DNA of 64,000 nucleotides from Sternotherus odoratus (lineage: Eukaryota; Chordata; Testudines; Kinosternidae), in the NCBI GenBank assembly GCA_032164245.1, contig JAVMKO010000003.1, positions 11,356,651 through 11,420,650 on the forward strand, given 5' to 3'. A model generated the notes under the pieces. The model made no database searches and was not told the origin of the DNA. It saw only the letters and a list, made by a program, of their open reading frames with translations. Below, piece by piece: positions 1 through 13,890 of this stretch. A program made the translations under genes and the position numbers. Positions within the stretch are counted from its first letter, which is position 1. Every line of letters begins with the position of its first letter.

Positions 1-2794
<2,794 letters not shown>

Positions 2795-2998
2795 TAATGG
2801 TTTTGTGGATAGAGCACTGGACTGGGATTCAAGAGAATTGGCCTCAATTCCTGCCATAGCCACAAATTCCCTTTACTACCTTGGGCAGGTCAGTTAATCT
2901 ATTTTGTGCCTCATTTTGCCATCTGTAAAATGGGGCTAATGCTTTCCTATGAGACGAGGGTGTAAAATCACTAATGATTGCATAGTGCTCAGATATAA
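2795..2998 (+). repeat. MIR/CORE-SINE relic
   Basis: The order of blocks is that of a MIR element: a tRNA-like head (GGATAGAGCACTGGACTGGG), then ACCTTGGGCAGGTCAGTTAA, then the core CATCTGTAAAATGGGGCTAA and a tail near GTGCTCAGATAT. It is diverged and old. Confidence 0.8.
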
Positions 2999-3663
2999 TA
3001 GTTTTTCCCTTACCACAAATACAAATAGACAGAAACACTTATGCAACACCACTGAATACAGTGGGGATGCACAGATGTAATTGAGTGCAAAAAATGGGCT
3101 GCACTTCATTACTGGCAAAGGATATCAGGAGGAAAGAACCTAGCTTGAGTCTGCAGGGCTGGCTTTTACAACAACCAGCGTATCGCTTGTAAACGACAAA
3201 AACTCATCCATTTGATCCATTTTTACAGAGCCATTTTTCAGAGTAGAACCAAGCTTTTGAGAAGAAAAATTACATTCCTGAGAGCACGAAAAGACTCCAG
3301 CCACCCTCTTGCATGAAGGAGAAATTACTTTATTTAGAACCAAAGCATTACAAGGCCTTGAAGAGAAAAATAATTGTTTCCCAGTACAGTGGCAGAGAAC
3401 TGATCACCTTTGCTAGAAATACACAAGGGCATTTTAACACTTATCAGCAAACAGGAAGACAAATGGTAATACTTCAGATTCAGGCCTCACATGCCACACC
3501 CACAGTCCCAGAATTCCCCACTAGCCACATTCACAGTTATGTCACATATATATCAACATTATATCACTCTAGTCCCTGCTGCCTGCCTGCATGGCTTTTG
3601 TCTAGATCAATATTCAAGCTGGGTGAGAAGGTTTTGGGTACCCCATGCCAGCTAACATATTTT
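2999..3663. other. Intron sequence, nothing recognised
   Basis: Short open frames occur on both strands (for example 3313-3684) but show no similarity I recognise. I see no repeat or splice-flanked exon here. Confidence 0.5.
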
Positions 3664-3835
3664 AAGGGTATATCTACACAATAGCTGGTGTAATTCACAG
3701 CACAGGTAGATATACGCACGCTCGCTCTACTCAAGCTAATGCCTAAAAGTAGCAGTGTGGCCGCAGTGGTGCAGCTAGCGACTCAGGCTAACTGCTCGAG
3801 TATCATCCTGCAGGCCACACGAGGACTTGCAGAAT
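3664..3835. mobile_element. Probable palindromic MITE fragment
   Basis: Begins with GGGTATATCTACACA, a terminus like the GTCTACAC-type ends of other MITEs in this window (15031, 15433, 59965). An inverted-looking AGATATACGCAC lies close by. The opposite terminus is not clear, so the right boundary is approximate. Confidence 0.4.
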
Positions 3836-4833
3836 CAAGGCCTTCAGCCGTTGCAGGCTTTGGCCAATAAACGTTAAAGGAGTAGTAGCATTAATTCACA
3901 AGAACTTAGTCATGAAACATTTACGGGACCTGACACAAAAGCAAGGAAGTAAGCCGACTAACAGTAGAAACCACAGGCACACCCATCCACCCTGCCATTA
4001 CCACAACTACCATACCTCACAGATCATAAACTTAACTCTGTCTGCCAAGGGATGCTAGCCTTCCAGCACCCCTTTTTACTAAAGCATCTCCCACAACACA
4101 CCAAACTACTGCTCAACCTTCCATTCTTCACCACACTACCCCTCTTAGCACTGTGGACTGTAGCAGTTTGATGTGTGGCCTCCGTCTCTGGACTTAGGGA
4201 ATGATGGGAGATGGCATCCATTTTGAATTCCTCTGAAAGAGAAGATTTTATGTGTCACCCTCTGCTGACGGATAAACTTTAATTTAAAAAAAAAACAGTG
4301 GCAAGAAGACTCTTAAAACCTATATATTTCTTTTAAAAACAACCTACTGTACAAAATCCACTCAGGAAAAGAAAAAAAATGTATGTCTCATTTTAAGCCC
4401 ATTTCAGAACTTAGACCTTAGTTCTTTCTGTACCATTTGTCAGTCTAGTTCCTCCATTAATGATGGTTACTTGCTAGTTGTGGTATGTCATCTACAGCAT
4501 TCAATCTCCTCTCTTGCTGCCTTCTGCCAGTTCTTCCTTGGCCACTTTGTTTTCTTTTTCCTTCCGTAGGTACATCAGGTTGGGTTAACTATGTCGCTAC
4601 TAACTATATGGATTTTTAACATCCCTGAGCTACATAACTGGGTCCGCTTAGCTCTTTAGCGTAGACCTGGTCTTACTTTTTTTTTAAATGAAAGCTGCGG
4701 CTTAAGAGCAACTGAGAGGTTTGTCTGTTACCCCACTTCGCCTGGTTATTCCTTTGCACACCTCACTTTGGGAAACACTGAGCTAAACAGACAAAAGGAA
4801 CTTCTGAAAGCACAAGGGATTTTAAGAGTAGAA
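3836..4833. other. Intron sequence, nothing recognised
   Basis: AT-rich intron with short A runs near 4286 and 4374. I recognised no gene or element before the CR1 that begins at 4834. Confidence 0.5.
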
Positions 4834-5965
4834 TCATAGAAGGGTAGAAATGTAGGGCTGGGATCTCAAGAAGTCATCAGGTCCAGCCCCCTGCTCTGCG
4901 GCAGGACCCAGTGAACTCAGACCATCCCTGAAAGGTGTTTGTCCAACCTGTTCTTAGCAGTATCCAGTGGCAGGGATTCCACAATCTTTAACTACCCTTG
5001 TAGTTAGAGAGTTTTTTCTAATGTCTAACCTAAATCTTCCTTGCTGCAGATTAAGCCCATTACTGTTCTCCTACCTTCAGTGGACATGGAGAACAAGTGA
5101 TCACTGTCCACTTTATAGCAGCCCTTAGGATATTTGAAGACTGGTATTAGTCTCCCCTCCTGGAGTCTTCTTTGCTCAAGATAGAGATGCCCAATTTTTT
5201 AAATATTTCCTGATAGGTCAGGTTTTCTAAACTGTTTGTCATTTTTGTTGCTCTCCTCTGGACTTTCTCCAGTTTGTCAACATCTTTCCTAAAGTGTGGT
5301 CTCTAGAATTGGATGCAGTACTTCTGCTGAGGCCTCACCAGTGATGAGTAGAGGAGGACAGTTACTTCCCATGTCTTACATATGACACTCCTATTAAAGC
5401 ACCTCAGAACAATAATAGACTTTTTTGCAGCTACATCACATTGGTGACTCATTCAGTTTGTGATCTACTGCAACCCTAAGATTGTTTTCAGCAGTACGAC
5501 CACCTAGCTAGTTATTCCCCGTTTTGTAGTTGTGCATTTGATTTTTCCTTCCAAAGTGAAGTATTTGCATTTGTCTTTATTGAATTTCATCTTATTGAAT
5601 TCAAACCAATTCTGCAATTTGTCAGTCATTTTGAATTCTAATCTTATCCTTCAAAGAGCTTTCAAGCCCTCCCAGTTTGGTGCCATCTGCAAATTTTATA
5701 AGCATACTCTCCACTCCATTATATAAGACATACATGAAAATATAAACTAGTAGCAGACTCAGGACTAACCCCTGCAGGATCCCACTAGATATGCCTCCCA
5801 GTTTGAAAGCAAACCATTGAAAGATCATACTCAAAGGGTAATTATCAACCAGCGGTGCACCCACCTTTTAGCAATTTTTTCTATACCACATTTCCTAGTT
5901 TTCTTATGAGAATGTCACGTGGGACTCAAAAGCTTTAGTAAAAATCAAGATAAATGTATGCTATT
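4834..5965 (-). mobile_element. CR1 LINE, 3' portion with reverse transcriptase remnant
   Basis: A CR1 non-LTR retrotransposon in antisense. Its 3' end is on the left (ATCATAGAAGGGTAGAAATG, the degenerate terminal repeat). The 3'UTR and ORF2 C-terminal part extend rightwards. On the minus strand, 5622-5864 reads GVESMLIKFADGTKLGG preceded by SSGILQGLVLSLLL. This is the CR1 reverse transcriptase block SGVPQGSVLGPLLF...FADDTKLGG with the catalytic second Asp changed to Gly and several frame breaks. The copy is dead and 5'-truncated. It is the longest LINE piece in the intron. Confidence 0.9.
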
Positions 5966-7082
5966 CAGAAACAACTCTGTCATTTGCAGTTTGTACCTAA
6001 ACCTCTGACTCATCATATATATTTTTTTAAATGGGACTATTTATTTTGCAAACCACAGTTTGTCCATTTTTAGCTTCCTGCCCATTTAATCCCACCTAGG
6101 CATTATAGCCCCTTGGCACTGACATGTAGAACATCAATAGGAGCTTCTCTCTACCATAGAATCTCTCATTGGAAGCTGGGTTGCATGATCCCTGCCTTTA
6201 GGGTGGCCTTAAATTAGGCAACTACATCCATATTTAGACACTGAAATTTTCAGAACCCAATTGAATTGAAGGACCCAATCCTGGTCCTTACTAAAACCCA
6301 ATTTAATTTATTTAAAATTACTGTTGAGAAAGGAAATAAACAGGAGAATCTGGGGCAGAGGGAAAGTGTTTTTATCCAGAAATATGAGATTTGTAAACAA
6401 CAGAAAAGAAAGAAACAAGTGGAACTTGAAGTGGAATGAATTTGTTGTTGATACAGACAGGAAATAGCACACTCAAATATATGGTATGTAGATATATATT
6501 TTTATCTGAGTTTTCTTTGCAATGTGTTTTCCATTTATGAAGTGTATCTAGATTTGCATCTGTTTCCAGAACTTGCTGCTAACAGTTAATAATGATGCCA
6601 AAACATACTTTCTTTCCATCTTGAGACCAAATGATATTCATTTTTTGATTACTAATTTAACATCTGATATTAATTAAGGATATTTTCCATAAGTGCCAGG
6701 AGTTTTCTGAAGAGCTAATTAAAATTATATGAACTTAAACCGGAATAAGTTCTCATAATCGGAACATTTCTGTAATGATTATTCTTACCAGCCTCTACTG
6801 GCTTTTGTAAATAAAATGGTAACTACTCGTAGGAATAATAGAGCAGCCAGAGTCCACAAATTTAAATGGCTTTATCTTGCAACCCTTAGTTATGAGAGTA
6901 GTATCACTAAATTCAATGAACTACTCATGCAATGGCTCTAGGATTGGGCACCACAGGAGAGGCAGACAGCACTTTGTAAGATGGGAGCTGTTAATATTTG
7001 TATACCCACAGTTGCTGGGGTTGGGAGCACTCACATCTCTGATAAGGAAGAGTAATTCCCTTCCATGCAGTAATCGTAAGAT
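5966..7082. other. Intron sequence, nothing recognised
   Basis: AT-rich intron without an element I can name. Around 6560-6840 it looks non-repetitive and AT-rich with several TAATTA-like words, but I have no evidence of function. Confidence 0.4.
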
Positions 7083-7157
7083 GAAATCCCCTGGCCTGTG
7101 TTATACAGAAGGTCAGACTAGATGATCATCATAGTCTCTTCTTGGCCTTAGAATCTA
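7083..7157 (+). mobile_element. CR1 LINE 3' tip
   Basis: Short sense-strand CR1 3' end: CCTGGCCTGTGTTATACAGA, then GGTCAGACTAGATGATCATC, then a terminal AGAATCTATGG. This subfamily recurs in antisense at 42703 and 61031. Confidence 0.8.
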
Positions 7158-7161
7158 TGGG

Positions 7162-7225
7162 CCCTGCACCTTGTTGAATCATTTACCAAGTTGCACTGGT
7201 AGAAATGATTCCACAAGGTGCAGGG
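7162..7225. repeat. Near-perfect 64-nt hairpin
   Basis: The left arm 7162-7184 (CCCTGCACCTTGT, T, GAATCATTT) pairs with the right arm 7203-7225 (AAATGATTC, C, ACAAGGTGCAGGG) at 22 of 23 positions. The loop is 18 nt. It sits in the sense direction of the RUNX2 intron. It is probably a short palindromic repeat, but its dimensions resemble a pre-miRNA. Confidence 0.85.
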
Positions 7226-8974
7226 CAGTGGAGAGTCAGTCCTCTGAATGTATGAGTATGCTTGGTGCAGTGCAGAATATGCTGAAGACAACGCTCTTGC
7301 CTCCAAAAGCTTTACACTCTAAAGGGCACAACTCTGCAACCGCGACTCACATGCAGTAATGCCAATTCAATAGACCAAATTCTCTTCGTTCTAAACAGGT
7401 GCAACTCCATTGACTTCCAGTGCAATTTACCCCTTGACACCAGTGCAAAATGTGGCCTATTATGAAAGTTGCAGAATTGGAGCCTAACAAACCATCCCTA
7501 GTATTTTTATCCCCATTTTACAAATGGGGCAAGTGAAGAACCATAGAGACTAGACACTCTCCCACCTGCTGATTCAGAGTAGAACTTTTCAGCTGAAAAG
7601 CAAAACTGGAAAGGTGTTGGCTGTTCACTGAGAGATTAAAAAGAATGGTTGATATTTGTGATAGAAATGGAAGATAAGAGCCGAGACAATGATTCACACA
7701 TCCTCTGGCAGTAAAAAGGACAGAACCTACTCAGAGAGGAGGATAGGAGGGTACAGATGGAGGAGGATACCCAAAACTGCATTTTAAAAAGCAAGAATAA
7801 TAGCAGAGAAGCGTTTTACACAGAGAAAGGGAGATCCTACATGCCTAATAATATAGTTTTAGGGCTGACACCAAAGGAAGAGCCAGGAGGCAGATAAAAG
7901 CAAGTGATGGCCTTTTGTTGGTCACTTGTGACTAGATCCACTCCCCCCTGGGTGCAGAGTTTTTAAATTCTGCAGACTTTCTGATAAGTACTAAATGCAA
8001 AATTATTAGCATATATGAAAAGTGAGGGGTTTTAGTGGCAATGGATTCCAGGGAGCAAGTTGCAATTGAGACCAGGTATATATTTTGAACCTTTAAGTTT
8101 ATTACTGCAGAGACTATGACACGGGAGAGAGGTGCATGAAAGAACCAGTTTTTGTAGTGGGTCTTAGGGATATAACAGAAGCTACGGAGAAAATTAAGAT
8201 TAGGGTTAAAATCAGATTAGAGATCTGAATTCAACAATTTAATTTGCCCAAAGGCCAGAGCAGTGCTGTGCAAAACCATTCTACTCAGACCTCAGTACTC
8301 GAATTCTGCCCCACTTCATCGCACACCCTTCCAGTGTTTCATCAGAACCGTTTTGGGGGAGTCTGCAAACTATCCACTGGAGGTTTGGGGAAAATTATTT
8401 TTCTCGACTTGGCTGCTTGCAGATTTTTTTCAAGCTGCTGTTCAAAGTGTAATTCAAGTTTGAGCTGTATTCCAGTGGATGCAGCACATGGTGGAAGTCA
8501 CATGCCATTTCTCGGTCCCTAATTTTCCATGCCTATCTGATGAGATCAGGAAGGTCAGCTGAACAGGAATTATTTTCATCTGATACATCAGTAAGAGGCT
8601 ATATTTCTTGTTCATCTGAAAAACTCCATTGAGAAAATATTTTCACCCTGTCCTAGCCCTACAGGTGGTAGGCTAATATAGTAATTACCTTCTAAAATTC
8701 CAATTGGAATGGTTATGTTTCTATACTTGTCCTGACCTAAGGATCACTCACTTTTACAAAGGGAAACTTATTTGTTTCACTGATATTAGACCTGTCTGGT
8801 TGCATCAGACAGAGATAGAGGAATATTATTCCTGGACAGAGGCACAAACATTCTCCTGCACTTTTTGCACTATGTTTGGCCATTCCCATTGAAAAATAGT
8901 CACAGTCAGCAAGGTCTTCAAAATTCGGGGTAAGGGGACATCATGAGAAAGCAAAAAGAAAAGAGCTTCTCTAT
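7226..8974. other. Intron with small ancient-repeat relics
   Basis: Around 7261-7330 there is a relic resembling the unit at 11300 (GGTGCAGTGCAGAATATG...CTTTACACTCTAAAGG). At 7500-7560, ATCCCCATTTTACAAATGGG resembles the core of a minus-strand MIR. The rest (7600-8970) shows nothing I recognise. Confidence 0.4.
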
Positions 8975-9600
8975 CTTAGGATTGCTTGGGCAAAAACAAA
9001 AATTCAGTGTCAGCACAAAAGTTGAGATACAAGACATCTGTGCTGCCAGACAAACTATGGAAACAGAGGATGATTTCATCTCTTGAGGCAGTAAATTGTC
9101 ATCAGATGGGTGCAGCCAACCAAGCATCCTAAGAAGAATCGGTTTAGCAGCCTCAGCCATGAGCAAAAAGAAGGTGAAATTATATACAAAAGTACAGATT
9201 TATCAAGCCTGTGTACTTCCAACCCTCTTATATGGCTCTGAAACATGGACATTGCTTTAACAAGACACAAAGAGGCTGGAGGAATTTCATCTGCATTTCC
9301 AGAGGAGACTACTAGGCATAAGTGGTTTGATTTTTATCAGTTATAGGGATGTATTGTTGAGAACTGGCCTTGAGAGGACTGAAGTCATCATTGGTCACTG
9401 CCGATTGGCCCTTTTTGGTCATATAACCTGCCTCGGAGATGAAATCCCTGCACATCAAGCCCTGAAGATTTGATGTGAACATACATGATTAACCTGGGTG
9501 CATCAGGTCAGTAATAATTCTGTGGAGCTTTTAAACACTTGGCATGAAGCCAGACAGTGCGGCCATGGACATTCAGCACTACGGACCCTCGCTATCTAAG
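8975..9600 (+). mobile_element. Non-LTR retrotransposon ORF2 C-terminal remnant (non-CR1 clade)
   Basis: Three frames together read as the C-terminal tail of a LINE ORF2. Segments include [20 protein letters not shown] at about 9088, then [19 protein letters not shown] at about 9199 followed by TAA. Next come RRLLGISGFDFYQ, then GHCRLALFGHI, and finally LNTWHEARQCGHGHSALR near 9535, ending in a stop near 9597. The YLGS...[10 protein letters not shown]...LGI...RRLALFGH pattern is typical of an RTE-like or related non-LTR clade, and differs from the CR1 and L2 pieces elsewhere in the window. Several stops and frameshifts show the copy is dead. The clade assignment is tentative. Confidence 0.75.
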
Positions 9601-11299
9601 CATACTGTTGTTGAGGTTCAATCCACACCTACGATCTTTGAGTATAGAGCCCAGACTCTCCAAAGTATTCTCCCTCTGTCTCTCAAACATCCCACCTATA
9701 GCCATTGGTACCAGGGGGAGAGGCAGCAGAGCTGAAGTTAACCCCTTGCTCACTGGGGAGTGAGTAATGTCTCTGCCATACAAAGAAGTTCCCTTTCAGA
9801 AGCAGAGACGTCATTTGCACCAAACCATTTCTGCAGGGTTTTCAAGGGGCTGAAGCTGCACACAGAGGAGGCGGCTGCAGGGTGTACTTACTTTGCCAAC
9901 ATTGTCCACCTTCCAGGCAGGCACCTCCACCTGCAAGCCTCATGGTCTGTTTGCTCAAAACTTTCTTGAATTGGTCAAGCTCAACTGGAACCAAGCAGAA
10001 ATCAGGGAGCCTCAGGTCAGGGTTGAAGGCTGGAGTTCCCATCCCTGCAGGAAATGCCGACGCTGTTGCCAACTGCAGAGTGTAAGGTGCTTTGTCAGGT
10101 ACTAGGATTGACAATGCTGAAAATGACAGCCGTTACTGAGGATGACGGGGAGGGAGAGGGCCATGCTTAGCTAGCCCAGTGATAAGATGGCTAGGTGAGG
10201 GGGATGAACTGGGGGATAGCCAGACTGATGCAGAGAGTCAGTGACATCTTTGAAACTAGGAAGAGGAAGCACAGTTTGATTCTTCGCACTGTGGTGGCTA
10301 TCGATGTGGAGCTCCCACTTTAATGTCCTAATTGGATCGTGGCATACATGAAATACTCCTGCTCTCTGTACACCATATTGGCACTGGCAGTAGAGGGGCC
10401 ACCAGAAGCTGATTCTCCTCTCAGGAGTACTTATGTTGAAGTCAGTGGGCTAACACCTGTGTTTAAACAGCACACAGTAATTAAGAGGGAGTTATGTGGA
10501 AGGTCCCTCTCTTGCTTGTCTTTGCCAATTGGCGTCACATGCTTGTTACTGGAGGAGGTGCAACATGGAATGTCCATATCAGCATCTGCACCAACAACGT
10601 GTCTCTCTCAGCTGGCAAGGAACTAAAGAAATGGGTCACCATCTGGGAAACTGTTCATGAAGCCACATGAACAATTTGCACTCTACGTCATTGATGGGCT
10701 ATCTGAGATATCACCCTCAAATGCCTGGGCACCTCTGCTTTAGGACATCACCTTCCGAACAAGCATTGTGTGTCATACAAAAAACAGCTCTTAACATCTG
10801 GACCTGGGGTGGCATAACGTTGTGAAGGGCGTGGATGGAGGGAAACCACCGTGTGTGAATTCATGTTGTGAGGCCAAGTGCCTGTGTTGTTCTGAAAACA
10901 AAGCAACATCAGACCCAGCAATGTCCACAGGAAAAACTGGTGTCTGGGACCTAGGAGACTCTTGGGAGATGGTAGCATGATTCACTGAGAAACACATGGT
11001 CCAGCCCAGGACTACTTTTAATTCCATGCCTGATGAAATTCTGGCACATGCTGCCCTTTCCAGTTGTGGAAGATCTGATGTTGGTTACAGCTTTGCATTT
11101 GCAAGTTCCAAGCTGCATTTTGTTTTTCTTGACAAAGGGTTTCCCAGAGCAGTACACACTGCCTGGACCAGCTGTGGAGGTACACACTGGTTTGCCTTAC
11201 TAGAAACACGGGGCTTCGTGATGAAAGCAATGATTTCATTTGAGAGTGGCTGCTAAGCCGTCTTTGGAATTGTCATCCAGCCACTTACCATTGCCATAT
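9601..11299. other. Intron, dense in overlapping short ORFs, no recognised content
   Basis: Unusually GC-balanced for the intron, with several overlapping open frames on both strands at 9760-10115 and 10750-11256. No frame has a domain I recognise, and the signal is not consistent across frames. It could be a very old degraded coding element or simply less AT-rich DNA. Confidence 0.4.
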
Positions 11300-11450
11300 T
11301 GTGGCCACTTATTTGTATTGTGATAGCACCTAGGAGCCACATTATAGACCGGGACCCATCGTCCTTGGTGCTGTACAAACATGAGTGGAGTGCAGGGGGT
11401 TACAGGTGAAGGCTCTGCCCCAGAGACCTTACAATCTAAATGCAAGACAA
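11300..11450. repeat. Ancient interspersed repeat, unclassified
   Basis: Contains the recurring words ATAGCACCTAGGAGCC, GTGCTGTACAAACATGAG and CTTACAATCTAAATGC. Relics with the same words occur at 7261-7330, 12300-12340 and 58650-58740. I recognise this as a widespread sauropsid repeat but cannot name its family safely. Confidence 0.6.
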
Positions 11451-11465
11451 GATGGATACATGAAG

Positions 11466-11745
11466 GGTGAGGTGATATCTTTTGTTGGACCATTTCTGTT
11501 TGTGTGAAAGACAGGCTTTTGAACTTACAGAGCTCTTCTCCTGTTTTTGGAAATGTACTTAGAGTGTCACAGCTCAATACAAGGTGGAATAGATTGTTTA
11601 GCTGTGACACTGAGTCAGTTTCCCAGAGCTGAAGAAGCTCAAAAACTTGTCTCTCTCACCAACCGAAATTGGTTCAGTAAAAGCTATTGCCTCAAACACC
11701 TTTTCTCTCTAATGTTCTGGGACCAACATGGCTACAAGAACACTG
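11466..11745. mobile_element. Inverted pair of PLE-like ends with degenerate hammerhead-like core
   Basis: A minus-strand copy (11466-11574) and a plus-strand copy (11600-11745) of one family face each other. Perfect 12-bp inverted repeats AGTGTCACAGCT / AGCTGTGACACT at 11563-11574 and 11600-11611 flank the centre. In sense, each copy shows the order CTGAAGA, short hairpin, A-rich box, CTTGTCTCTCTCACCAAC, an AATAAAAGATATTACCTC-like stretch. The minus copy keeps the 5-bp stem (GAGCT with AGTTC, one G-U pair) but has AAAA for GAAA. The plus copy keeps CTGAAGA at 11629-11635 and has lost half the stem. The layout parallels the PLE family at 41079. Calling it Penelope-like is inference. Confidence 0.55.
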
Positions 11746-12970
11746 CATACAAAGATGGATCCAAACGGACAGATGGGGGAACACAAGGAAACTATGAGGC
11801 AGTATCAGTCAGCAAGATAAGCAGCACGCCAGCAGCTTACCCATTGTCAAGTTTTTGCAGGTGACATGACAAAGGAGAGTTTGAAGGAAGACAGAGACAT
11901 AGCTCTGTGGACGTTGACATCTTCCCAAAAGTGAGGGGAAGCATGGCAGAACGCACAGAGTGCATGTTTGAAAAATGTAACCAGTAGACAATGGAAGCTG
12001 GTGACATAGGCTGATTGTAGGGGGGTGTCAACATTTCAGTACTGAAAAAGAGACAATAAGGAGGGTGAGGGTGGGCCGTGAAGGACCTGGAGAGAAAACA
12101 AGTAGCTTATGTTTGAGGTGATGGAGAAAGGGGCCACTCAGTACTGATAGTCTTCTCAGCAAAATTATGGGGGGGGGGGGGCAGCAGCCTAGCAGGCTGA
12201 ATGACCAACACCTCTCTTTCCTCTTGATTCATAATGTTATATGGGGTGGTTCAGGTGTACAATGGCAGCCTTCTCCATGTATCCTGCTTCTTATTGCTAA
12301 AATATATTCATATTACTGTAGCACCTAGAGATTTCGAGTGAGATCAGGCCGCATTTTGCTCGGCTTTTCACACAGGGTAGTGGACCCCATGACTCCCACT
12401 GTGCACATGTTCCTACATAGAAAACTCACTTTATTCTCTGAAACATCTGTGGTACCCTGCTGTGGAAAAGGCTCTCTTACAGCTCAAGTATGAGTTTCTT
12501 AACATGGCGAGACTTGGGTGTCTCCAGAACTGAGGCCAACTCACTGCGCGTGATGCAATTGGGGAACGCCACTGGAACTGCCACATCGGCTAGATCTTAC
12601 AGGGTGATAACAGCACAGTCTAGTGGAGTGAGTAAAGGACAGGGAGCCAGGTTCCCAGGTTGTATTCCAGAACCACTGCCACGATGCTTGTGCTTAATGA
12701 TCATCTTTATATGTAGGTGGTAAGTTTCAGCTGGAGTACTGTACAAACATTAATTCGGCCTCAAACTGTCTTTCCTTCCTGTCAGGAAGGTTTATCTCAT
12801 CTCCATTGGCAGCACTTCAGCCTGGAGAGATTAAGGCCAAAATGTTCAAGTGTGGGTGCTTACAGTCAAGTATGTATAATCCACGTATAGGCACTTAAAC
12901 AGCTGGTCTAATTTTCAGAGGTTGTGACTCCCATTCATGGCACCCAGGTTTGAAAACAGTGACCCACGGC
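11746..12970. other. Intron with minor relics and a G tract
   Basis: Holds a 13-base G run (12169-12181), a relic of the 11300-type repeat at 12300-12340, and a probable MIR head at 12618-12690 (AGGGAGCCAGGTTCCCAGGT...CACTGCCACGATG). No exon is recognised. Confidence 0.45.
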
Positions 12971-13234
12971 CAGGGGCAGCTCTATGATTTTTGCCACCCC
13001 AAGTGGCGGCAGTCAGGCGCCTTCAGTAGCACGCCTGTGGGAGGTCCGCTGGTCCCGCAGATTCAGCGGCGTTTCTGTGGGAGGTCTGCCAGTCCCGCGG
13101 CTTCAGCTTACCTGCCGCCGAATCTGCGGGAGCGACATTCCTGCCGAAGGACATCTGACTGCCTCCCTGAAAGCGACCGTAACACCCCCCTCCCCCCCCC
13201 CCCCCCGCTGCACTGGTGCCTGGAGCTGCCCCTG
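12971..13234. mobile_element. GC-rich non-autonomous hAT element (264 bp)
   Basis: Terminal inverted repeats CAGGGGCAGCTC (12971) and GAGCTGCCCCTG (ends 13234) are perfect over 12 bp. They are flanked by an 8-bp target duplication, CCCACGGC at 12963-12970 and CCCAAGGC at 13235-13242 (7 of 8 match). CAG...CTG ends and an 8-bp duplication define hAT elements. The interior is GC-rich with internal inverted repetition (GCAGATTCAGCGGCG with CGCCGAATCTGCGGG) and a C tract at 13192-13206. The open frames across it are not genes. A related copy lies at 52648. Confidence 0.85.
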
Positions 13235-13309
13235 CCCAAGGCCATCCAGTGAGTCAGTTGCAAGAGCTAGTACCAGAACTCAGGCTTCTGACTCCACCTT
13301 CTGAGGGTG

Positions 13310-13460
13310 GTAAAGCTTTGGAGTGTGTTAGGGAGGTGGTAGAATCTGCATCCTTAGAGATTTTTAAGGCCCAGCTTGACAAAGCCTTGGCTGGGATGAT
13401 TTAGGTCCTAGGGATTCGGGCCTTCTCTCCTGAGATCTCTTCCAACCCTATGATTCTAAT
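13310..13460 (+). mobile_element. CR1 LINE 3' end
   Basis: Sense CR1 tail: AGGGAGGTGGTAGAATCTGC, then AAGGCCCAGCTTGACAAAGC, CTTGGCTGGGATGATTTAGG, and the terminal TCCAACCCTATGATTCTAAT. Confidence 0.9.
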
Positions 13461-13479
13461 TAGGATCCCTCTGTACTGG

Positions 13480-13890
13480 GCTCCAAAATGAGCTAAGAAA
13501 TTGGGTTTAAATATGATCCCAGCCCACCTTGTTCCTAGTTTGGCCCAGCCAGTGTAGATGTGCCAAACTGGGTTCGGACAGTGTTTAATAAATGGTCTCT
13601 AGCCACAGCCCCACATCAGGACATGATGACTTGGTGAGTTACTACATGGCAGGCTAGAGTGTGACTCTACAGCATACCAGCTCATCACACAATAAATCCC
13701 ATGTGCTACAGTGCATCAAAAGTCCCACAGCACTGCTTAGCCTACTGCTCCTTGAATGCGCAGTAGGCTAAGCTGCAGTCCATGCCTTTCAGCCCGGACA
13801 TTGCTGCACAACAAGCTGGTGCCCTGTAGAGTCACACCATATCTTCCCGCACAAGAACTCACCGTGTAGACGAGCTCTTAAAAACAGAGT
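13480..13890. mobile_element. Probable palindromic MITE
   Basis: Centre-symmetric unit with a 14-bp perfect inverted repeat GCTTAGCCTACTGC (13735-13748) / GCAGTAGGCTAAGC (13760-13773) around an 11-nt loop. Outer portions mention GTGTAGATGTGCC on the left and ACCGTGTAGACGAGC on the right, in the style of the GTCTACAC-ended MITEs in this window. Exact termini are not resolved. Confidence 0.5.

Noticed and set aside
12950..13304. Overlapping GC-rich open frames as a gene
   Set aside because: They fall inside the hAT element with clear inverted ends and a target duplication. Few stops reflect GC richness.
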